Program-made: the position numbers and the translations under genes | Assembly: GCA_934667095.1 (NCBI GenBank) | Contig: CAKULE010000006.1 | Coordinates: 62,001 to 126,000, forward strand | Origin: an uncultured Oscillospiraceae bacterium | Lineage (GTDB): Bacteria; Bacillota; Clostridia; Oscillospirales; Oscillospiraceae | Length of the DNA stretch: 64,000 bases | Reading direction: 5' to 3' | In this document: one piece after another, positions 26,670 to 34,138 of the stretch | Position numbering within the stretch: position 1 is the first letter of the stretch | Layout: every line of letters begins with the position of its first letter | Notes under the pieces: model-generated | Seen by the model: only the letters and a program-made list of their open reading frames with translations | What the model was told of the DNA's origin: nothing | Databases searched by the model: none

Positions 26670-27455
26670 TTACTCCTTTTTGTCATCAACAATGGCGAAC
26701 GCACGGACCCAGCCGGCGCTGGCGCGTTCGATTTTTATGGGGACACCGAAGAATTTGAAGCCGAAGGGAGGCAACTGCTCCAGATTGGTGAGCTTCTCGT
26801 ACTGAACATAGGCCTTCGTTGCCCCGGCCTTGTGACCCTCCCAGCAGACGGAGGGGTCGCCTGTCTGCTGGAACTGCTTCAGAGCGTATTCTCTGGGAAC
26901 GTCCCAGCTCCAGGCGTCGGTGCCCACAGCCCGAACACCCTGATCCAGCAGCCACAGGGTCCCCTCGCGGCCGACACCGCAGCCCTTCTCGAGATACTTT
27001 GGGTTTCCCCACTCGGACATGGCGTTGGTGCGCAGGAGGATAATGTCGCCGGGCTTCAGCTGATAGCCGATCTGATCGAAATACTCTTTGAAGTCCCGGG
27101 AGGTGCAGACGTAGCCGTCCGGCTTGTTGTAAAAATCGACCACAACGCCGTCCCCGATAAACCAGTCCAGCGGGACCTCGTCCACGGTCCATGCGGGCTC
27201 GCCGCCGTTCATGGTGGGGTGATAGTGGTAAGGGGCGTCCACGTGGGTGCCGGTGTGGCTGGAGAGCTGGAGCTGCTCGATGGCCCAGCCGTGGCCATCG
27301 AGGCACTGTTCCCGGGTCAGGCCGGGATAGGCGGCCAGGAAAGTGGTGACGGACTCCTCGTCGGTATGCCGGCGGTAGTTGATCTTCGGGATCTGTACTG
27401 GCCGGTCAACGGGCAGACCGTCGATGATGCTGACGCTCAGATCAATGATTTCCAT
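26670..27455 (-). CDS. Cyclase-family metal-dependent hydrolase (kynurenine formamidase/isatin hydrolase-like)
   Basis: A 261-residue cyclase superfamily (KynB-like) protein. The metal-binding signature HxGTHxDxPxH is present as SSHTGTHVDAPYHYHP around residue 70, with later family blocks GDIILLRTNAM and AVGTDAWSWD. Characterised members hydrolyse amides, lactams or formyl groups (N-formylkynurenine, isatin). It could open a ring or remove a blocking group from the imported substrate. The ATG at 27453-27455 is 8 bases after GAGG; a GTG three codons upstream sits in the ribosome site. It starts 11 bases after the BKACE stop. Confidence 0.88.
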   Translation of the reverse strand: MEIIDLSVSIIDGLPVDRPVQIPKINYRRHTDEESVTTFLAAYPGLTREQCLDGHGWAIEQLQLSSHTGTHVDAPYHYHPTMNGGEPAWTVDEVPLDWFIGDGVVVDFYNKPDGYVCTSRDFKEYFDQIGYQLKPGDIILLRTNAMSEWGNPKYLEKGCGVGREGTLWLLDQGVRAVGTDAWSWDVPREYALKQFQQTGDPSVCWEGHKAGATKAYVQYEKLTNLEQLPPFGFKFFGVPIKIERASAGWVRAFAIVDDKKE

Positions 27456-27465
27456 GCTGTACACC

Positions 27466-28341
27466 TCAGACTTTCAGCGGATCGATGCCCATGATCTGGC
27501 GGGCCTCCGCCGGAGTCGCGGGCTGCTTGTTGAACAGGCGGATGAGCTGCGCGGCGCGCTCCACCAGCGAGGCGTTGGTGGCCGTGACGCCGCGGTCCAT
27601 ATAGAGATTGTCCTCCAGACCGACCCGCACGCCGTTGGCGCCCAGCGCGATGGCACTGTACAGAATGGGCAGGTGGCCGCTGCCGATGCCGGTGGCGGAC
27701 CACAGGGTGCCTTCGGGCAGGTGGCGCACCAGATACTGCAGATTCTCCGGGGTGGCGTCCATGCCGCCCAGAACACCCAGCACGAACTGGCACCAGAGGG
27801 GCTCCTTCAGCAGCTTCAGCTTGTTATAGTAATGGGTGGCGTTGCCCAGCATGCCCATGTCGAAGACCTCGACTTCGGGCTTCACGTTACATTCCAGATA
27901 GGTGTTGGCCAGCTCCTTCAGGAATGCGGGGTCATTGTTGAATTCCTTGGAGTCGGCCCAGTTGAAGGTGCCGGCATCGAAGCTGCCGACCTCAATCTCA
28001 GGAATGCGGCGGAAGTGCTCCATGCGGGCGGCATTGGAATAGCGGCCGTCGGGACCGGGGCCGCCGGAGGAGGTGCAGTTGATGATGACATCGCACTCCT
28101 TGTGACTGCGGATGAGGGCAACGGTTTTCTGAAACAGCTTCCAGTCCATAACGCCTTTTTCGTTCTCGTCCCGCATGTGCAGGTGGACAACGGCTGCGCC
28201 GGCCTTCCATGCCGCGATGGCGTCCTCCGCAATCTGCTCCGGGGTGACGGGCAGGGCGCTGTTCTTGCTGCGGGGAGTGGCGGTCCCGGTCATGGCGCAG
28301 GAGATCACGACCCGGCTTTTTCTCAGTTCTTCAAGTTCCAT
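27466..28341 (-). CDS. Beta-keto acid cleavage enzyme (BKACE/Kce family)
   Basis: BKACE enzymes condense a beta-keto acid with acetyl-CoA and release acetoacetate plus a new acyl-CoA. The 291-residue TIM-barrel keeps the zinc motif VHLHMRD (His53, His55), TSSGG, PEVEVFDMGM, FVLGVLGGM and the catalytic block VRVGLEDN (Arg/Glu/Asp). In the lysine-fermentation enzyme Kce the position after MTG/ITG is a Glu that contacts the substrate amino group; here it is Ala21 (MTGTATPR). Together with the absence of kamA, kamDE, kdd and kal, this argues against 3-keto-5-aminohexanoate as substrate. GGAGG lies 8 bases before the ATG. Confidence 0.93.
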   Translation of the reverse strand: MELEELRKSRVVISCAMTGTATPRSKNSALPVTPEQIAEDAIAAWKAGAAVVHLHMRDENEKGVMDWKLFQKTVALIRSHKECDVIINCTSSGGPGPDGRYSNAARMEHFRRIPEIEVGSFDAGTFNWADSKEFNNDPAFLKELANTYLECNVKPEVEVFDMGMLGNATHYYNKLKLLKEPLWCQFVLGVLGGMDATPENLQYLVRHLPEGTLWSATGIGSGHLPILYSAIALGANGVRVGLEDNLYMDRGVTATNASLVERAAQLIRLFNKQPATPAEARQIMGIDPLKV

Positions 28342-28357
28342 TTCAGTTTCCTCCGGG

Positions 28358-29317
28358 TCAGAATTTCCCCGCCATGGGGCAGGCGCACCAGTGGTCCGGC
28401 GCGATTTCCTTCAGTTCGTAGGGGGCCTCGGCGCACTCTTTGGTGGCATAGGGGCAGCGGGGGGCGAAACGGCAGCCGGGCTTGGGATCGACAGGGGAGG
28501 ACAATTCGCCGGTGAGGGCCTCACTCTCCAAATTGTGCTGCCCCAGCGCGGGGATGGGGATGGCGGCCAGTAGAGCCTTGGTGTAGGGATGGGCGGGGTG
28601 GGCAAACAGTTCCCGGGAGCTGGCGCGCTCGATCATCTGGCCCAGGTACATGACGCCGATCTCGTCCGAAATATGCTTTACTACGGACAGGTTATGGGTG
28701 ATGAACATATAGGTCAGGCCCATCTGATCCTGCAGGTCCATCAGCAGGTTGAGCACCTGCGCCTGAATGGAGACATCCAGCGCGGACACGGGCTCGTCAC
28801 ACACGATGAACTTGGGGTTCAGAGCCAGAGCCCGGGCAATGCCGATACGCTGCCGGCGTCCGCCGTCCATTTCGTGGGGATACATGGAGGCATAGCGCTC
28901 CGTGAGTCCAACGGTCTTCATCAGTTCGTAGGTGCGTGCCTCGACCTCCTCAGAGGAGGAGCACATCTTATGGAAGCGCAGAGGCTCCTCGATAGTCTGG
29001 AACACGGTCTTCCGGGGGTCCAGAGAGGCATACGGGTCCTGAAAGACGATCTGCATCTCCTGTCGCAGGGCGACAGACTCCTTTTTACTGCACTGGAGGA
29101 TGTTCTTGCCCTCGAAGAGAACCTCGCCGGAGGTGGCGGGGAGCAGGCGCAGGATGGTGCGGCCCAGCGTGGATTTGCCGCAGCCGGACTCGCCCACGAT
29201 GCCGAGGGTCTTGCCGGCATCGATGGAGAAGCTCACATCGTCCACGGCGTGGAGCTTTCCGCGGGGGGTGTCGAAGTACTTTTTAAGGTTTTTACACTGA
29301 AGAATCGGCTCGCTCAT
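28358..29317 (-). CDS. Oligopeptide/dipeptide-type ABC transporter ATPase (OppF/DppF-like)
   Basis: One of two ATPases energising a Dpp/Opp-type importer. The ~319-residue protein has Walker A GESGCGKSTLGR, Q-loop FQDPYASLDP, Walker B FIVCDEPVSALD and the H-loop FITHNLSV. The ABC signature reads MDGGRRQRIG instead of the usual LSGGQRQR. The C-terminal oligopeptide-ABC cysteine motif CRFAPRCPYATKEC suggests a [4Fe-4S] cluster. The ATG at 29315-29317 overlaps the stop of the OppD-like gene (ATGA). Confidence 0.93.
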   Translation of the reverse strand: MSEPILQCKNLKKYFDTPRGKLHAVDDVSFSIDAGKTLGIVGESGCGKSTLGRTILRLLPATSGEVLFEGKNILQCSKKESVALRQEMQIVFQDPYASLDPRKTVFQTIEEPLRFHKMCSSSEEVEARTYELMKTVGLTERYASMYPHEMDGGRRQRIGIARALALNPKFIVCDEPVSALDVSIQAQVLNLLMDLQDQMGLTYMFITHNLSVVKHISDEIGVMYLGQMIERASSRELFAHPAHPYTKALLAAIPIPALGQHNLESEALTGELSSPVDPKPGCRFAPRCPYATKECAEAPYELKEIAPDHWCACPMAGKF

Positions 29318-30357
29318 GCCTGCGCCGCCTCCTTTGCGAAAAGATGACACTTGATGTAGTGGGTCCCTTCCACCAGCTCGGGGGCGGAGGCGTCAGCCAC
29401 GTACACGGTCCCGTCAGCGGCGGTGCGCTCCACTTGACAGGGGACCTTGCACTGCTCCATGCAGTTGGGGCAGCGGGGATTGAACTTGCAGCCCTCGGGC
29501 AGGCAGGTGGGTTCAGGCATCAGGCCGTCGATGGGCTGGAGGCGATGGGTCTCCACGTTGATATTGGGGATGGACCGGAACAGTCCAACGGTATAGGGGT
29601 GGTGCTTGCGGTCGGGATCAAAAATGTCCTCCACTGTGCCGTACTCTACGATTTCGCCGGCATACATGATGGCCACGTAGTCACAGATGTTGGCCACAAC
29701 GCCGAGGTCGTGGGTGATCATCAGCATGGAGGAGCCCAGCTCCTGGCGGAGGCGGCGCATCATGTTCAGCACCTGTGCCTGAATGGTTACGTCCAGCGCG
29801 GTGGTGGGCTCGTCCGCGATGAGCAGTTCGGGGTTGCAGGCGATGGCAATGGCGATGACCACGCGTTGCTTCATGCCGCCGGAGAACTGGTGAGGATAGT
29901 CGTCCATGCGGAAGGCGGGGATGCCGACCATCTCCAGCAGACGGCCGATCTCGGCGTCCAGCTCGTCGCCCTTCAGCTCGGGGCGGTGGAGTTTGATGAC
30001 CTCAGCGATCTGGTCGCGGACAGTGAGCACGGGGTTCAGGCTGGTCATGGGATCCTGGAAGATCATGGAGATGCGTCCGCCGCGGATCTTGCGCATCTGG
30101 ACTTCGGTTTTTTCCAGCAGATTCTCACCGTTGAACCAGATTTCGCCGGAGGGGACCTTGGCGGTGAACTTGGGCAGGAGCTGGAGGATGGACAGGGCAG
30201 TGGTGGTCTTGCCGGCACCGGTCTCGCCCACCAGACCGAGGGTCTTGCCCTTGGGAATGGTCAGGCTGATGTCGTTGACGGCGTGTACGATCTCGCCCTC
30301 GGTGACGTACTGGATGGTGAGATTCTTGATCTCAAGCAGATTGGTATGCGTATCCAT
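29314..30357 (-). CDS. Oligopeptide/dipeptide-type ABC transporter ATPase (OppD/DppD-like)
   Basis: The 347-residue partner ATPase. Walker A is [13 protein letters not shown], the signature [12 protein letters not shown] is canonical for OppD/DppD, Walker B is [12 protein letters not shown] and the H-loop MITHDLGV. The C-terminal oligopeptide-binding extension contains [14 protein letters not shown], with several cysteines consistent with an Fe-S cluster. It is encoded between the second permease and the OppF-like ATPase. Confidence 0.95.
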   Translation of the reverse strand: MDTHTNLLEIKNLTIQYVTEGEIVHAVNDISLTIPKGKTLGLVGETGAGKTTTALSILQLLPKFTAKVPSGEIWFNGENLLEKTEVQMRKIRGGRISMIFQDPMTSLNPVLTVRDQIAEVIKLHRPELKGDELDAEIGRLLEMVGIPAFRMDDYPHQFSGGMKQRVVIAIAIACNPELLIADEPTTALDVTIQAQVLNMMRRLRQELGSSMLMITHDLGVVANICDYVAIMYAGEIVEYGTVEDIFDPDRKHHPYTVGLFRSIPNINVETHRLQPIDGLMPEPTCLPEGCKFNPRCPNCMEQCKVPCQVERTAADGTVYVADASAPELVEGTHYIKCHLFAKEAAQA

Positions 30358-30369
30358 AGTTCGTCCTCC

Positions 30370-31242
30370 TTAAGCCTTGCCCTTGAGGCGGGGGTCAAGC
30401 GCATCGCGCAGACCGTCGCCGAACAGGTTGATGGACAGCGCGGTAATGGTGATAAAGATAGTGGGGAAGATGACGATGTGGCCGGTGTAGCGCAGGGAAC
30501 CGATGCCGTCAGAGGCGATCTGGCCCCACTCGGGGGTGGGGATGGGAGCGCCGAGGCCGAGGAAGGAGAGCAGTGCGCCCATCAGAATGTTGCGCGCCAC
30601 TTGCATGGTGGCCTGCACCAGAATAGTGCCCATGGCGTTGGGAATGATGTGGGTCATGATAATGCGGGCGTCATTCAGGCCAAGGGCGCGCTCGGCCTCG
30701 ATGTACTCCTGATCCACCAGATTGAGCACGGCGGAGCGTATCACGCGGGTGAAGCTGGCCAGCTGGCCGATGGCGATGGCACAGACCAGCTGCACGATGC
30801 CGCTGCCGAAGCCGGCGGAGATGGCCAGCGCCAGCAGCACGCTGGGGATGGAGATGAGGATGTCGAAGGCACGCATGAGCAGGCTATCGAACTTGCCGCC
30901 GTAGTAAGCTGCGGTGGTGCCGAGGATCACGGCCACGATGGTGGTGATAGCAGTAGTACCGAAGCCCAGCAGGAGAGAGATGCGGCTGCCGTGGATGATG
31001 CGGGCGAAGAGGTCGCGGCCCATACCGTCGCAGCCGAACCAGTGAGCGGCGCTGGGCTTGGCCAGCTTGTCCGCTGCGGACTGAGTAACGGCGGCGCTGT
31101 AATCCACGATCACGTCGGCGAAGACGGCCATGAGAATGAGCAGGATGATGACCACCATAGACACCATGGCGACCTTGTTCTTTTTCAGCCGGCGCCAGGC
31201 ATCCGCATAGGCACTGTTGACTTTTTTCTTTGGTTTAGCCAT
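30370..31242 (-). CDS. Dpp/Opp-type ABC transporter permease (DppC-like)
   Basis: A 290-residue inner-membrane permease. After a cytoplasmic N-terminus (MAKPKKKVNSAYADAWRRLK) the first helix is VAMVSMVVIILLILMAVFAD, followed by the DppC-type periplasmic block WFGCDGMGRDLFARII and the ATPase-coupling EAA-like region EYIEAERALGLNDARIIMTH. The C-terminus ends GDGLRDALDPRLKGKA, as usual for DppC. It overlaps the DppB-like gene by 8 bases. Confidence 0.94.
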   Translation of the reverse strand: MAKPKKKVNSAYADAWRRLKKNKVAMVSMVVIILLILMAVFADVIVDYSAAVTQSAADKLAKPSAAHWFGCDGMGRDLFARIIHGSRISLLLGFGTTAITTIVAVILGTTAAYYGGKFDSLLMRAFDILISIPSVLLALAISAGFGSGIVQLVCAIAIGQLASFTRVIRSAVLNLVDQEYIEAERALGLNDARIIMTHIIPNAMGTILVQATMQVARNILMGALLSFLGLGAPIPTPEWGQIASDGIGSLRYTGHIVIFPTIFITITALSINLFGDGLRDALDPRLKGKA

Positions 31243-32212
31243 TGGTGGCAGCCTCCTTCTTGGCGGACTTGCGTACCTTGCCGCCGGAGTATTTTGCGCG
31301 GATGCGGGGATCGACGGCTGCGTACAGCAGGTCCACCACCAGCATGATCATCATGAAGGTGAAGGCCATCAGGGTGATCGCACCGATGACCAGAGGAACG
31401 TCGTTGCGGTTCAGGGCGTCTTGCACCAGGGTGCCCAGACCGGGGATGACGAACACCTTTTCCATGGCCACGGCGCCGCCGAGCAGAGCGCCCATGGTGG
31501 TGCCGGAAATAGTGATCAGAGGCAGCAGGGCGTTGCGGAAGGCGTGACGCCAGATGGTGGTGCGCTCGGCCACGCCCTTGGCCCGGGCGGTGCGGATGTA
31601 GTCCTGACGGGTGGTATCCAGCATGGTGGAACGGGTAAAGCGCAGGAACTGGGCGGAATAGGAGATGCCCAGCGTGAGGGCGGGGAGAATCCAGCTCTTC
31701 CAGCCATTGGTGACGCCGCTGGCCGGGACCAATCGGAATTTATAGGAGAAGACCAGCACCAGCAGCGCCGCCATACAGAAGGTAGGAATAGCAGACAGGA
31801 GCATGGAGGCCACCGTTGCGATCCGGTCCAGCACTGAATACTGCTTGACGGCCGAGAGCACGCCCAGCGAGATGCCGACCACCATGGCGATGGCCATGCT
31901 GAGCAGGGTCAGCTTGATGGTGTAGGGCCAGCGGCCCATAATGATCTTCATAACAGGCTCATTGTAGTAGTAAGAAGTACCGAAGTCGCCCTTGCAGATC
32001 CCGAGAACGTACTTGCCGTAGCGGACGATCAGGGGATCGTGGAGGCCGAGCTCTTCGTTGTAGGCCCAGATGTCCTCTTCGCTGGCATCGGGGCCCAGCT
32101 TCATACGGCCGGCGTCCACCTTGGACATGGACACCAGTCCGAATACGATAAAGATGATGATCAGCATCATGGGGATGATCGTCAGCAATCGCTTGATAAC
32201 AAATTTAATCAT
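31235..32212 (-). CDS. Dpp/Opp-type ABC transporter permease (DppB-like)
   Basis: A 325-residue permease starting MIKFVIKRLLTIIPMMLIII, the standard DppB first helix, with the large periplasmic region (YNEELGLHDPLIVRYGKYV) and the coupling loop DYIRTARAKGVAERTTIWRH. C-terminal DLLYAAVDPRIR is typical. It is separated from the binding-protein gene by 142 bases containing a perfect 31-base hairpin. Confidence 0.94.
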   Translation of the reverse strand: MIKFVIKRLLTIIPMMLIIIFIVFGLVSMSKVDAGRMKLGPDASEEDIWAYNEELGLHDPLIVRYGKYVLGICKGDFGTSYYYNEPVMKIIMGRWPYTIKLTLLSMAIAMVVGISLGVLSAVKQYSVLDRIATVASMLLSAIPTFCMAALLVLVFSYKFRLVPASGVTNGWKSWILPALTLGISYSAQFLRFTRSTMLDTTRQDYIRTARAKGVAERTTIWRHAFRNALLPLITISGTTMGALLGGAVAMEKVFVIPGLGTLVQDALNRNDVPLVIGAITLMAFTFMMIMLVVDLLYAAVDPRIRAKYSGGKVRKSAKKEAATNG

Positions 32213-32286
32213 ATCTCTACTCCCATATCATAGGTTCGGGTCATAGGTTTGAGGGGGAGGGGCAGCCCGGCTGCCCGACGAAAGGG

Positions 32287-32317
32287 GCGGGGGCGAAAGA
32301 TCATCTTTCGCCCCCGC
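32287..32317 (-). other. Perfect intercistronic hairpin between binding protein and permease genes
   Basis: Minus strand GCGGGGGCGAAAGAT (32303-32317) is perfectly complementary to ATCTTTCGCCCCCGC (32287-32301) around a single base, then CCCTTTCG. The lack of a T-run suggests partial termination or 3' mRNA stabilisation, which would raise binding-protein levels relative to the permeases. Confidence 0.75.
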
Positions 32318-32354
32318 AGGCGTTCCTGTTACCGGAGCGCGTTCGGTCCGGGCT

Positions 32355-33935
32355 TTAGTCGGCCCAGGTCCAGTTGCAGATGTAGTCGCTGAGGATGCTG
32401 GGGCACCAGGCCATGCCCTGCAGGTGCTCGGAGCAGCCGTAGTTCATGACCTGATAGGCGATGGGGATGTACATGCAGGTCTCACCGACCTCGGTGCTGA
32501 TCTCCTCGTAGATGGCGATACGGGCAGCGTCATCAAAGGTTGTGCCGGCCTCGTCAATGCGCTCGGCGATGTTGGGGATGGTGTTGTTGCGGCCAACATA
32601 GCCGGTGGGCTTGTAGTAGAGCTTGTAGAACAGGGGAGCGTTGTAGGGAATGGAGGCCAGGTTCCAGGCGCAGGCTTCGATGTCGCCGGCGAACAGGGCG
32701 GTCTTGACTGCGCCGCTCTCCATGGAGTTGAGGGTGACATTCACGCCGATGGCGTCCATGGCCTCCTTAAAGGCGGCGCCCAGCGCGGGGCCGTAACCGC
32801 TGGTGGAGACGGTAAGGGTGAAGGTCATCTCGTCCTGGCTCAGGCCGGAGAGCGCCAGCTCCTCCTTGGCCTTCTCAAGGTTGTAGTCATAGCTGGGGAT
32901 GGAGTCGCAGTAGCCCTCCTCACCCTCGCTCAGCATGGTGTTCTTGGTCACGGGGGTGGCCAGATCATTCCAGACCAGGGTGGCCCAGGACTGCTTGTCG
33001 ATGGCGTAGGCGATGGCCTTGCGGAAGTGCTCGTTGTTCAGGGGCGCCTCGGCCTGATTGAAGGCGAGGAAGTAGGCGGCGGAGCGCTGGAAGGAGTGAA
33101 CGGTCATGCCGTCGGTGTCCTTCACGTAGTCCACGTCCAGCGCGGTGGTGACCTGATCCAGATCGATCTCGCCGTTGAGCAGGGCGGTCAGAGCGGTGTT
33201 GTTGTCGGGGATGAGCTTGTAGTTGACGGTCTCAAAGTACGGCTCGCCACCCCAGTAGTTCTTGTTGGACTCCAGCGTGACGCCCACGCCGGTGGTGTTG
33301 GAGACGAACTTGTAGGCGCCGGTACCGATGAGCATCTTGTCGTTGTCATCACCATTGGCCTCAACGACCTTCTTGCTGACGATGCACCAGGGATAGGAGG
33401 CCAGCTGCAGGATGAAGTTGGGGTAGGAGTACTCCAGAGTGAGCTTCACGGTGTAGTCGTCAAGGGCCTCGGCACTCTTGATAACGGCGGCCTTGCTCTT
33501 GGTGGAGGGCATCTCCTTGGCGCGTTCCATGGTGAAGACAACGTCCTCGGCGGTGAAGTCGGTGCCGTCGTGCCACTTGACGCCCTTGCGCAGGTTGAAC
33601 ACGTACTCGAGTCCGTCGTCGCTGATGGTCCAGTCGGTGGCCAGCAGAGGCACAGCTTCGAACTTTGTGCCGTTGAACTTCACCAGACCCTCAAAGATCT
33701 GCACGAACATGCAGTACTCTTCGTTGACGGTGGTGACCTGAGGATCCAGAGAGGTGATGTCGCTGGTGATACGCAGGTTCAGGGTGGGGTGGGTCTTTTC
33801 GGTGGACTGGCTCCCAGAGGGGGCAGAGCTGTTGCCAGGGGTGCTGGTGTTGCTGGGATTGCCGCCGCCGGAGCAGCCGGCCAGCAGCCCCAGACACAGG
33901 GCCAGAGCCATCAGCAGGGAAAGTGCCTTTTTCAT
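32355..33935 (-). CDS. ABC transporter substrate-binding lipoprotein (SBP family 5, DppA/OppA-like)
   Basis: The extracellular, membrane-anchored receptor of the importer. The 526-residue protein begins MKKALSLLMALALCLGLLAG, followed by Cys in LLAGCSGGG, a clear lipobox processed by Lgt/LspA, then a Ser/Thr/Pro-rich linker. Family 5 blocks include ITSDITSLDPQVTTVNEEYC, RKGVKWHDGTDFTAEDVVFT (given in part) and KAIAYAIDKQSWA. First gene of the operon, about 60 bases downstream of the sigma-54 promoter. The substrate may be a peptide or another zwitterion; the adjacent enzymes favour a small keto- or amido-acid precursor (inference). Confidence 0.94.
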   Translation of the reverse strand: MKKALSLLMALALCLGLLAGCSGGGNPSNTSTPGNSSAPSGSQSTEKTHPTLNLRITSDITSLDPQVTTVNEEYCMFVQIFEGLVKFNGTKFEAVPLLATDWTISDDGLEYVFNLRKGVKWHDGTDFTAEDVVFTMERAKEMPSTKSKAAVIKSAEALDDYTVKLTLEYSYPNFILQLASYPWCIVSKKVVEANGDDNDKMLIGTGAYKFVSNTTGVGVTLESNKNYWGGEPYFETVNYKLIPDNNTALTALLNGEIDLDQVTTALDVDYVKDTDGMTVHSFQRSAAYFLAFNQAEAPLNNEHFRKAIAYAIDKQSWATLVWNDLATPVTKNTMLSEGEEGYCDSIPSYDYNLEKAKEELALSGLSQDEMTFTLTVSTSGYGPALGAAFKEAMDAIGVNVTLNSMESGAVKTALFAGDIEACAWNLASIPYNAPLFYKLYYKPTGYVGRNNTIPNIAERIDEAGTTFDDAARIAIYEEISTEVGETCMYIPIAYQVMNYGCSEHLQGMAWCPSILSDYICNWTWAD

Positions 33936-34001
33936 TTTGTTACCTCCTAATCTTCTTTGCCTGACAGTTTTTGGTTTTCCGTCAATGCATATATAGTCTT
34001 A

Positions 34002-34017
34002 AGCAAACGACATGCCA
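34002..34017 (-). promoter_or_regulatory. Sigma-54 (-24/-12) promoter of the ABC/BKACE operon
   Basis: Minus strand reads TGGCATG-TCGT-TTGCT: the -24 element at 34011-34017, four bases, and the -12 element at 34002-34006. It departs from the consensus TGGCACG-N4-TTGCW at one position only, and the GG/GC spacing is correct. It lies between the sigma-54 activator gene and the operon it would control. Confidence 0.88.
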
Positions 34018-34098
34018 ACTTTCGGCACAGAAAGAATGCTGGGTTTAAGCCATTCTGCCCAAACGAAAGTGACAGATATGGCACAATCAAGCAAAAGG

Positions 34099-34135
34099 AT
34101 GCGCCAGAAATGTCGTTGTGACAATTCTGACGCAT
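34099..34135 (-). promoter_or_regulatory. Long inverted repeat, candidate enhancer (UAS) for the sigma-54 activator
   Basis: ATGCGCCAGAA (34099-34109) and TTCTGACGCAT (34125-34135) are inverted copies with one mismatch, 15 bases apart, about 80 bases upstream of the -24 element. This is the right place and symmetry for an NtrC-family enhancer site. It starts 3 bases after the activator's stop codon, so it could also act as that gene's terminator (tail CCTTTTG); internal TGTC/GACA pairing supports an RNA hairpin too. Confidence 0.6.
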
Positions 34136-34138
34136 TTG

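Noticed and set aside
24407..26758. 783-residue plus-strand reading frame over the lyase and thiolase genes
   Set aside because: Antisense to two genes with clear motifs; no ribosome site and no family resemblance.
27466..28341. Lysine-fermentation Kce
   Set aside because: The amino-recognising Glu is replaced by Ala and no kam, kdd or kal genes are nearby, so only the BKACE family is claimed.
28358..29350. Longer starts for several genes (for example OppF-like at 29350, nth at 17458, ohyA at 55790, purC at 2449)
   Set aside because: The extensions run through upstream genes, promoters or the ribosome site itself; internal ATGs with well-placed GGAGG sites were used instead.
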